Source: Euryarchaeota archaeon UBA53 (lineage in GTDB: Archaea > Thermoplasmatota > Poseidoniia > Poseidoniales > Poseidoniaceae). From it: 5,296 bases of DNA. The stretch spans positions 729 through 6,024 of the forward strand of contig DAZU01000082.1 of assembly GCA_002507425.1 (NCBI GenBank). Direction: 5' to 3'. Shown piece after piece: positions 1 through 5,296 of the stretch. The notes under the pieces are model-generated. The model did not search any database. It saw only the letters and a program-made list of their open reading frames with translations, and had not been told where the DNA came from. How positions within the stretch are numbered: position 1 is the first letter of the stretch; every line of letters begins with the position of its first letter. The position numbers and the translations under genes are program-made.

Positions 1-976
1 TTTGAATATTGGTGAGAGCATCGTAGAGTTTCTGTGTAACTTCCCCTGGCGTAGAACCATCTGCATATGTTGCGGTTTTTCCGCCTAACGTGATTTGACC
101 AATAGGAGAGATAACCGCTGCTGTTCCGCAGCAGAATGCTTCATCTGCATCCATTGCAAAATCTGCCTCAACCTTTGTCTCCACGACTTCATGTCCCATT
201 TTACGCGCAAGCTGGATGATTGAATCTCTTGTAATTCCAGGTAGAATAGTTCCAGTTAGCTCAGGCGTATACAGGATATTGTCTTTGACACAAAAGAAGT
301 TAGCTGCACCAACTTCTTCGACATATTTGTGCTCCTCTGCATCGAGATAAATGATCTCAGCATAACCAGCATCTTTGGCTTCTCTTGAAGGCATCATACC
401 AGGTGCATAGTTTCCTATTGCCTTCACACCACCCGATCCACCAGGAGCAGCTCTGTGATATTCATCACTGATGAGTAATTTGATGCATCGCATTCCGCCT
501 TTGAAATATGGTCCAACAGGTGTTACATAGACCATAAATGAGTATTCGGGAGCGGGTGCAACACCAAGAACTGGCCCACTTCCATTTAGCAGTGGTCGGA
601 CATAAAGAGCGCCTTTACCCATTGGTGGAATCCAGCGGGCATTTTGTTGCACACATTGTTCCACAGCGTCGATAAATATTGATTCAGGAACTGGAGGCAT
701 CTTCAGTCTATCTGCGCCCCTTTGCATTCTTCTCGCATTTTCCTCCGGTCTGAACAACACAACTCTGCCCGTGGAAGTTCGATAAGCCTTCATTCCTTCA
801 AACAAACCTTGGCCGTAATTGATTACACCAGCAGCAGGAGATATTGAGATGTTACCGTAAGGACGCATATCTCCAGGAGTCCAAGGCTCATCGATTTTGG
901 TTTTAGTCATATACATGAAATCAGTCTCGGTCATGGAAAATGTTAGTTCGTCCCAATCCACCGGTGCTGCGCTCAT
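1..976 (-). CDS. ilvE: Branched-chain amino acid aminotransferase (3' end cut off by the window edge)
   Basis: This is a PLP-dependent fold-type IV aminotransferase that interconverts leucine, isoleucine and valine with their 2-oxo acids, using 2-oxoglutarate/glutamate; it is cytosolic and acts at the last step of branched-chain amino acid synthesis. I translated 325 codons with no stop. The sequence resembles the eukaryotic-like BCAT subgroup: INYGQGLFEGMKAYR (residues 52-66), LYVRPLL (124-130), catalytic lysine K185 in GGVKAIGNYAPGM with Y190 five residues on, EVGAANFF (221-228, E221), LTGTILPGITRDS (240-252) and the phosphate-binding GTAAVISPIG loop (284-293). The Cys-X-X-Cys redox pair of human BCAT is replaced by A287 and S290. 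The ATG at 974-976 is the first ATG after an upstream in-frame stop, and M15 is the only sensible alternative. The protein breaks off at DALTNIQ, so by comparison with the family only about 10-15 residues are missing. There is no Shine-Dalgarno sequence before the start, so a leaderless mRNA is possible. Confidence in the family is high; substrate preference within it is inferred. Confidence 0.95.
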   Translation of the reverse strand, partial: MSAAPVDWDELTFSMTETDFMYMTKTKIDEPWTPGDMRPYGNISISPAAGVINYGQGLFEGMKAYRTSTGRVVLFRPEENARRMQRGADRLKMPPVPESIFIDAVEQCVQQNARWIPPMGKGALYVRPLLNGSGPVLGVAPAPEYSFMVYVTPVGPYFKGGMRCIKLLISDEYHRAAPGGSGGVKAIGNYAPGMMPSREAKDAGYAEIIYLDAEEHKYVEEVGAANFFCVKDNILYTPELTGTILPGITRDSIIQLARKMGHEVVETKVEADFAMDADEAFCCGTAAVISPIGQITLGGKTATYADGSTPGEVTQKLYDALTNIQ

Positions 977-998
977 GGGTGGGACCAGTGCGGGGAGG

Positions 999-1006
999 TA
1001 TTCAAT
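999..1006 (-). promoter_or_regulatory. Possible TATA-like element of ilvE
   Basis: Read on the minus strand this is ATTGAATA, centred about 26 bp upstream of the ilvE ATG, with an A/T-rich stretch just beyond it. That is the distance expected if the archaeal TATA box drives a leaderless transcript starting at or near the ATG, which agrees with the lack of a Shine-Dalgarno sequence before ilvE. The match to the archaeal consensus is weak, so this is inference from spacing and composition. Confidence 0.25.
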
Positions 1007-1027
1007 GATTTTGTGAAAAAAATCATT
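1004..1027. repeat. Perfect inverted repeat (9-bp arms, 6-bp spacer) between ilvE and polB; candidate operator
   Basis: The left arm AATGATTTT (1004-1012) and right arm AAAATCATT (1019-1027) are exact reverse complements separated by GTGAAA. The element lies in the gap between the divergent ilvE and polB starts, 28-51 bp upstream of the ilvE ATG and 49-72 bp upstream of the favoured polB ATG. It overlaps the region where core promoters of either gene would be expected. A dimeric transcription factor site is the natural reading. Lrp/AsnC-family regulators often control amino acid genes in archaea and are one candidate, but the sequence does not identify the protein. The arms are A/T-rich, so an RNA hairpin would be weak, and a DNA operator is more likely than a terminator. 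Confidence 0.5.
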
Positions 1028-1067
1028 ACACGCTGTTTCGACAAGTTGTTGTCCTATTGGCTTTCAC

Positions 1068-1072
1068 AAGGA
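1068..1072 (+). promoter_or_regulatory. Shine-Dalgarno-like AAGGA before the favoured polB start
   Basis: AAGGA ends three bases before the ATG at 1076-1078. The spacing is short, so the motif alone is weak. It matters because the open frame also extends upstream to a GTG at 1013, and this motif supports the downstream ATG. A stronger GGGGAGG (992-998) lies farther upstream, but is 14 bases from that GTG and is better placed for an out-of-frame ATG at 1005 that meets a stop after three codons. Confidence 0.4.
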
Positions 1073-1075
1073 AAT

Positions 1076-3544
1076 ATGCGCTGGCAGGGCGAGGTTGCTA
1101 TCATTAATGGGAGGTATGTCTCTCTTGAGGATTCAACAATCCTAGAGTTGTGGGCTCGCGCTTCGACGGGAGAATCGGTTCTTCTACGGGTCAAGGGAGT
1201 TAGACCATGGTTCGAGATTACCCCAAACGGAAAATGGGATGTCAACTCTCAGTATCCATCCTTACCGGACAATTTTGAAGAGGTTGTGGAAATTTCGGAG
1301 CCGGTGATGAAATGGACTTATTTGGGCAACAAGCCAGTCTGGAAAGTATACGTCACACAACCATTTGTCGTCCCTCGAATGCGTCAGGAGTTATCTGGAA
1401 AGTGGACAATTTTATCTGGTGACATTCCTTTTGTCAATCGCTTCTTTTTAGACGGAGATTTATCCATGCATGTAGCAGTTGAAGGAGAGGTTGTAAAAAC
1501 CGATCATCCAGTTGATATTTGTTTGGAGGTTACGATGTCGGAAGTATCCGATTGTAAACCATTTCCAGCACCATTTTGCGTTCTCTCATTTGACTTAGAA
1601 ACATCAATTGCAAATGATACAATCCTTTGCGCAGCAGCTGTTGTTGAAAATATGGGAAGTGGCGAGCGTTCACACCACACATTTTCAGGAAACGAAAAAT
1701 CAATCCTCAAAGATATGACTAGCCTGATCAGGGATAGCGATCCCGACATTATTACAGGATATAATATTGATAATTTCGATATGGGCAGAATTGTTGACAG
1801 GGCTAACTTTGTTTCTGGAAATAACAAATCCTTGAAGGCGGAAACAATGGGATGGGGGAGGGTCTCCTCCTCTGAACAAGGCCGACGTAGAGACACTCTT
1901 TTTCCTAATCGAGGGGTTTCAAGAGCATGGAACATGGCAGGACGTTGTGTGATGGATGCTTGGTGGCAAGCACGTCAAGCGCTAAAGCCACAGCGTGAGA
2001 CTCTGAAGTTTGTTGCAAGGCTTCTGTTTCCAGAAGATGAAGAAATGCAAAAAATTGACATCGACGCATCGAACATGGATGAAGAGTGGGCTAATAGGCC
2101 TGAAGAGGTTATCGAATATTGTCTCAGAGATGCAGAGTTACCACTAGATATAATGCATAAAATTCAGGCGTTTAGGCGGAAAGAAGCAGTTGCCTCAGTT
2201 GCGAAGGTAACTCTTGATACAAGCGCTAATGGGACGACTTCACAACTGATAGATTCACTTGTAATTAGAATGGCAGATAGAACCGGAATTGGAGTTCCGT
2301 TGACAGGTTCCGCAGATCGTAAAGAGGGGCAAATCGAGGGAGGATACGTTCACGATGTAGAGGCAGGTCTACATCGGTGGGTTGCAATTCTGGATTTCAA
2401 GTCTATGTATCCCTCGATAATGATTGGGAAAAATATCTGTTACACTACTAGAATTGATGAAGGAAGTTCAGAACAGCCTGAACCGAATGAGGAGATACAC
2501 ATCTCTCCAACAAGTGCAAAATTTCGTAACGAATCTGGTAGAAGAGGTATGGTCCCCACTCTACTTGAAGGTTTGATGGCCCAAAGAGATCATCACAAAG
2601 CTGGAATGAAGAATTCAGCCGATGAAGCAACAAATTCTTATCATGACCAAATGCAGTATGCTGTGAAAATCCTGATGAATTCTTTTTATGGGGTATTCGC
2701 TAGTGGATTCTATCGATTCACACACAAACAACTTGGTGAATCTATAACAGCATGGGCAAGGCAAAACATCAAGACAATCATCCAAAAATTAGGCGAGGAA
2801 GGTCAGCACGTTGTTTATTCTGATACTGATTCGATATTCGTCAAGACTCCTCTTGACGGTAAATCTGAACCCAAGCAGGCAATGATTGATTTTGGCGTAA
2901 ATACTGCTGAAAGATTTAGCGAAGCAAGTGCTGAATTAGAGTTTGAAACAGGTCTATCGGTTTTCTTCAGCCATGGTGCAAAAAAACGTTACGTGGGTCA
3001 GGTTGTTTGGCCAGAAGAAAAAATGATGATAAAAGGCTATGAGACCCAAAGAACGGACTCGTTTAGATATCTAACTGACGGTATGAAAGAAATTTTCAAA
3101 CACGTATTAGCCGACGATTCAGAAGCAGCAATCAACCTCGCTATTGATACGATATCTGCTGTAAAAAATCAGAGAGTCCCCGTTCGAGACTTAATCATGA
3201 GTAAATCGTGCAAAGGGCGCTGGGACAGAAAACAATCAGAATGGGACTTTTCTAAAGATTATGCGAATCCTGATTCTATGATACAGGTTAGGGCTGCTAG
3301 AGCGATTATAAAAAGAGGATTACCGTTTACTCCGGGTATGAAAATTGCCTACATAGTAACGAATGCACGCAATCGCCCGATGGAGATTCAACCATGGATT
3401 GAAGAAGATCCAGTGACAGAATATGATGGACAGTTCTATGCTGATCGTCTTGCAACCGCTTTTGGAAGAGTTACTGAGGCTTTCAATTGGAGTGCAAAAG
3501 ATTTGCTTTCAGGAAATAGGCAAACTTCATTATTCTCTTTTTGA
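1076..3544 (+). CDS. polB: Family B DNA polymerase with 3'-5' proofreading exonuclease
   Basis: This is a replicative-type DNA-directed DNA polymerase acting with the PCNA clamp. Numbered from the ATG at 1076 (822 aa), the exonuclease motifs are Exo I FDLET (D173, E175), Exo II YNIDNFD (Y229-D235) and Exo III YCLRD (Y348, D352). The polymerase motifs are EGGYV (421-425), motif A DFKSMYPSI (D440), motif B KILMNSFYG (K531-G539), motif C YSDTDS (D583, D585) and KKRY (636-639). The protein ends in QTSLFSF (816-822), a PIP-box-like PCNA-binding motif. The N-terminal domain shows RPW, PFVVPRMR (P96, V99) and DIPFVNR (F119, R122), matching the uracil-sensing pocket of Pyrococcus PolB (P36, V93, F116, R119). 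That position match argues for this start: the longer frame from GTG 1013 would add 21 residues (MKKIITRC...). No intein interrupts the motifs, where archaeal polB inteins are common. The stop is 55 bp before the lipoprotein ATG. Function is near certain; the exact start is not. Confidence 0.97.
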   Translation: MRWQGEVAIINGRYVSLEDSTILELWARASTGESVLLRVKGVRPWFEITPNGKWDVNSQYPSLPDNFEEVVEISEPVMKWTYLGNKPVWKVYVTQPFVVPRMRQELSGKWTILSGDIPFVNRFFLDGDLSMHVAVEGEVVKTDHPVDICLEVTMSEVSDCKPFPAPFCVLSFDLETSIANDTILCAAAVVENMGSGERSHHTFSGNEKSILKDMTSLIRDSDPDIITGYNIDNFDMGRIVDRANFVSGNNKSLKAETMGWGRVSSSEQGRRRDTLFPNRGVSRAWNMAGRCVMDAWWQARQALKPQRETLKFVARLLFPEDEEMQKIDIDASNMDEEWANRPEEVIEYCLRDAELPLDIMHKIQAFRRKEAVASVAKVTLDTSANGTTSQLIDSLVIRMADRTGIGVPLTGSADRKEGQIEGGYVHDVEAGLHRWVAILDFKSMYPSIMIGKNICYTTRIDEGSSEQPEPNEEIHISPTSAKFRNESGRRGMVPTLLEGLMAQRDHHKAGMKNSADEATNSYHDQMQYAVKILMNSFYGVFASGFYRFTHKQLGESITAWARQNIKTIIQKLGEEGQHVVYSDTDSIFVKTPLDGKSEPKQAMIDFGVNTAERFSEASAELEFETGLSVFFSHGAKKRYVGQVVWPEEKMMIKGYETQRTDSFRYLTDGMKEIFKHVLADDSEAAINLAIDTISAVKNQRVPVRDLIMSKSCKGRWDRKQSEWDFSKDYANPDSMIQVRAARAIIKRGLPFTPGMKIAYIVTNARNRPMEIQPWIEEDPVTEYDGQFYADRLATAFGRVTEAFNWSAKDLLSGNRQTSLFSF

Positions 3545-3599
3545 AAACGCGCCCAACAAGGGCAAGAGTTGAATGGTAAATCCTCACCACCTACACACA

Positions 3600-4775
3600 A
3601 TGAAGCCACTCCTGATGGTAATTCTGTTTGTTTCTGCAAGTTTTGCTGGGTGTTTTTCTAGCGAAGAAACCTCTACATCCCAGGTCGAGGCAATATTTGA
3701 TTTTGAACCGGATAAAAATATCAGAGTTGGTATGGACATTGACTTCGATGCAGGAGCCTCTTTACCGACAGGGGCATCTCTGACATACAAGTGGGATTTT
3801 GATAGTGATGGTTCTTATGACGAAACCGGGAGGACCACAACTTGGTCTTACCCTGACCCAGGCACATATGAAGTCACACTTACGGTTTCAGACGGCACCT
3901 CTTCCTCATCACAATCCAGAGACATAAAAGTGATAGATGCAGATGCAGCTGAACCTATTGCAGACGCAGGATCATATTCTCAAGCCTCTGATTGTGAGGG
4001 GGATCAAACGTCTTCAGGAAATTATTACTTAGTTTACATCTGCGAGATGGATAAGAGTACTTCTAGCAAGAGTATCCTAGCAACCACTACTGTAACCCTC
4101 GATGGTTCTGAATCTGAACCCGGTTCTGATGATGAATATATTTCAGAGTGGGAATGGGATTTAGATTTGCAGCGCGATGAAGATGGAGACGGAGATCCAA
4201 AGAACGATGCAGATCTGACTGGAGAGTCAGTTGATTGGAGAGAGGTTGCTCCGGGAGAATACAAGATAGCCTTGACAGTTACTAACGGCGTTGGACTTTC
4301 TTCTGTTGATGAGACAGTTGTCTACGTAAACTACGCAGGAACATGGAAGGACTTTTCAATAGGTGGCAATACTTCAAACAACCCAATCGATATTGATTTC
4401 ACGTTCCAAGCGACTCAAGACATCGACTCTTCTAACACAATAAGAAGAGCAGCAGGAGAATTAGTGTATCTGAAAGAAGATCCAGATTGCACTGACATCG
4501 TTCCTGGAGAGGGAAGTAATTGTAGAGCTAAGTTGGACATGTATGGGTTTAACTCAACCGACGAGGAAGCGGGTAATACAAGCGCAATTGGCGTTGATCA
4601 GCGAAAAAGCGGCGATTGTGATTCAGATACGGATTGTGTCTGGTTACAGTTCACTGGGTCATACCACTTTAGCGAAAGCCAATGGAAGGATGGGGAGTGG
4701 ACTTTGACTGTTAGGAATGAAATGGTTAACGACCTGGAGATTGAATCATTTACTATTAGACTGATTTACAAATGA
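3600..4775 (+). CDS. Predicted surface lipoprotein with two PKD domains and a P-domain-like C-terminus
   Basis: Function is unknown; the features suggest a lipid-anchored extracytoplasmic binding or adhesion protein. Numbered from the ATG at 3600 (391 aa), residues 1-18 form a signal peptide with hydrophobic core LLMVILFVSASFA and lipobox FAGC (lipidated C18), then a Ser/Thr/Glu-rich linker. PKD domain 1 covers about 29-112, with YKWDFDSDGS and PDPGTYEVTLTVSDG. PKD domain 2 covers about 118-245, with EPIADAG, TVTLDGSES, EWEWDLD and APGEYKIALTV; it carries an extra loop (about 125-161) with C132 and C148, and an acidic DEDGDGDPKNDAD stretch (193-205) like a calcium-binding loop. Residues 246-391 look like a beta-sandwich ending in DGEWTLTV...SFTIRLIYK, reminiscent of the proprotein-convertase P domain. 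C297/C308 and C340/C346 may form disulfides. I see no catalytic domain. An in-frame ATG at 3573 would add nine residues (MVNPHHLHT); I prefer 3600 because it gives a normal signal peptide. It may be co-transcribed with polB. Confidence 0.85.
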   Translation: MKPLLMVILFVSASFAGCFSSEETSTSQVEAIFDFEPDKNIRVGMDIDFDAGASLPTGASLTYKWDFDSDGSYDETGRTTTWSYPDPGTYEVTLTVSDGTSSSSQSRDIKVIDADAAEPIADAGSYSQASDCEGDQTSSGNYYLVYICEMDKSTSSKSILATTTVTLDGSESEPGSDDEYISEWEWDLDLQRDEDGDGDPKNDADLTGESVDWREVAPGEYKIALTVTNGVGLSSVDETVVYVNYAGTWKDFSIGGNTSNNPIDIDFTFQATQDIDSSNTIRRAAGELVYLKEDPDCTDIVPGEGSNCRAKLDMYGFNSTDEEAGNTSAIGVDQRKSGDCDSDTDCVWLQFTGSYHFSESQWKDGEWTLTVRNEMVNDLEIESFTIRLIYK

Positions 4776-4778
4776 TGG

Positions 4779-4812
4779 TTCGGCAGGTTGTTTCGTATAC
4801 CTGTGAGCCGAA
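4779..4812 (+). other. Imperfect stem-loop between the lipoprotein gene and tuf
   Basis: TTCGGC (4779-4784) pairs with GCCGAA (4807-4812). Inside it AGGT (4785-4788) pairs with ACCT (4799-4802), leaving a 10-base loop and a 4-base bulge (GTGA) on the right side. It begins four bases after the lipoprotein stop. It could be a 3'-end structure of the lipoprotein mRNA, or a DNA site upstream of the elongation factor gene. No T-run follows, so I do not call it a terminator. The right arm overlaps the weak BRE/TATA candidate of tuf. Confidence 0.4.
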
Positions 4813-4817
4813 TTTAC
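4808..4817 (+). promoter_or_regulatory. Weak BRE/TATA candidate for tuf
   Basis: CCGAATTTAC combines a purine-containing BRE-like segment with a short TTTA core. Transcription from here would begin about 25 bp downstream, near 4840, giving a leader of about 45 bases that carries a Shine-Dalgarno sequence. The match to the archaeal TATA consensus is partial. The 108-bp gap and the different codon use of the gene downstream make a separate promoter plausible. Confidence 0.3.
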
Positions 4818-4869
4818 GTCAATAGCGCGTCGCGGTCTTCAAATAGGGGAGGAATGTCGGCAGGATGCT

Positions 4870-4876
4870 AAGGAGA
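4870..4876 (+). promoter_or_regulatory. Shine-Dalgarno sequence of tuf
   Basis: AAGGAGA, with GGAG at 4872-4875, lies eight bases before the ATG at 4884. It is the best-placed ribosome binding site in the window and fixes the start of the elongation factor, which is also supported by family alignment of its N-terminus. Confidence 0.75.
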
Positions 4877-4883
4877 GAGCATT

Positions 4884-5296
4884 ATGCCATCCCAATGGGA
4901 AGATAAGAGTAAACCACACCGCAACATTGTGTTCATCGGACACGTAGACCACGGAAAGTCCACTACAGTAGGTCGCCTACTACTGGACTCGGGCCACATC
5001 GAAGAACACGTTATTGAGAAGAACGAGAAACTAGCCGCTGAAGCGGGTAAGGCCGGATTCGGACTTGCTTACGTTATGGACGGTCTGAAAGAAGAGCGAG
5101 AGCGCGGTATCACAATCGATGTCGCACACAAAGAGTTCTTTACACCGAAGTACTACTGGACTATCATCGATGCTCCAGGTCACCGTGACTTCGTAAAGAA
5201 CATGATTACTGGAGCTAGCCAGGCTGACACAGCAGTATTGTTGTGCGCTGCTAACGACGGTGTCAACGCACAAACCAAAGAACACGCATTCCTTGC
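4884..5296 (+). CDS. tuf: Translation elongation factor 1-alpha (EF-Tu family), N-terminal part
   Basis: This GTPase delivers aminoacyl-tRNA to the A site of the ribosome in the cytosol. The first 137 codons are present, out of roughly 425-430 expected for archaeal EF-1A; the gene runs off the right edge. The GTP-binding domain shows the P-loop GHVDHGKST (19-27), the switch I region ERERGITIDVA (71-81, with T77 as the conserved magnesium-coordinating threonine) and the G3 motif DAPGHRDFVKNMITGASQAD (96-115). The long insert between the P-loop and switch I (about residues 38-70, with FGLAYVMDGLKEERERG) is typical of the archaeal/eukaryotic EF-1A type rather than bacterial EF-Tu. The NKxD motif and domains 2 and 3 lie outside the window. 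Compared with polB, the codons favour GAC, AAG, TTC and AAC, as expected of a very highly expressed gene. The start is well supported by the upstream AAGGAGA. Confidence 0.98.
   Translation, partial: MPSQWEDKSKPHRNIVFIGHVDHGKSTTVGRLLLDSGHIEEHVIEKNEKLAAEAGKAGFGLAYVMDGLKEERERGITIDVAHKEFFTPKYYWTIIDAPGHRDFVKNMITGASQADTAVLLCAANDGVNAQTKEHAFL

Noticed and set aside
1005..1016. ATG ATT TTG TGA mini-ORF six bases after GGAGG (994-998), upstream of polB.
   Set aside because: It has the best Shine-Dalgarno spacing in the gap but only three sense codons, is out of frame with polB and lies in the palindrome. It could also suggest a frameshifted polB start, but the family alignment is explained without it.
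1504..1935. 143-codon open frame on the minus strand inside polB.
   Set aside because: It lies entirely opposite the exonuclease domain of a clear polymerase gene and shows no recognisable domain; it is a shadow of the coding strand.
2380..2860. Possible intein in the polB motif A, B or C sites.
   Set aside because: The motifs DFKSMYPSI, KILMNSFYG and YSDTDS are all continuous, and spacing between them is as in intein-free enzymes.
3538..3542. Run of five T at the polB stop codon, as a possible archaeal oligo-T terminator.
   Set aside because: It is short and partly coding (Phe codon plus stop), and the lipoprotein gene follows closely, so it cannot be told apart from coding sequence.
3551..3563. 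GCCC/GGGC hairpin with a 5-base loop just after the polB stop.
   Set aside because: The stem is only 4 bp with no T-run after it, and such stems are frequent by chance.
4034..4264. 76-codon serine-rich frame on the minus strand inside the lipoprotein gene.
   Set aside because: The serine richness is the reverse reading of acidic and Ser/Thr codons of the PKD domain; there is no start context and no domain.
5031..5285. 84-codon minus-strand frame opposite the elongation factor.
   Set aside because: The plus-strand protein is an unmistakable EF-1A GTP-binding domain over the same bases, so this is a shadow frame.

Overview
The window looks like a chromosomal housekeeping segment from an archaeon, most likely a marine planktonic euryarchaeon of the Marine Group II / Poseidoniales (Thermoplasmatota) type. 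The archaeal assignment rests on an archaeal EF-1A-type elongation factor, and on a family B DNA polymerase with an archaeal uracil-pocket signature and a C-terminal PCNA-binding motif. The Marine Group II placement is inference, from the moderate GC content, the mix of genes and a lipid-anchored PKD-domain protein. It has not been tested by a search.

Layout, left to right. Positions 1-976 (minus strand) hold nearly all of ilvE, a branched-chain amino acid aminotransferase whose last ten or so residues lie off the left edge. It is divergent from polB. About 99 bp separate the two start codons, and a perfect 9-bp inverted repeat sits inside that gap. Positions 1076-3544 (plus) hold polB, a complete replicative-type family B DNA polymerase with all exonuclease and polymerase motifs intact and no intein. 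Positions 3600-4775 (plus) encode a predicted surface lipoprotein with two PKD domains and a P-domain-like beta-sandwich at the C-terminus. A 108-bp gap (4776-4883) follows, with an imperfect stem-loop, a weak BRE/TATA candidate and a good Shine-Dalgarno sequence. It leads into the first 137 codons of the gene for translation elongation factor 1-alpha (4884 to the right edge).

The genes do not form one pathway. They cover amino acid synthesis, DNA replication, the cell surface and translation, as is common on streamlined archaeal chromosomes. The polymerase and lipoprotein genes are close and co-directional, so they could share a transcript. The elongation factor gene appears to have its own leader and uses noticeably more C-ending, highly expressed-type codons. 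I found no mobile element, CRISPR array, tRNA or rRNA, and no clear sign of a new multi-gene system. The most useful leads are the palindrome between ilvE and polB, the stem-loop before the elongation factor gene, and the unusual lipoprotein.
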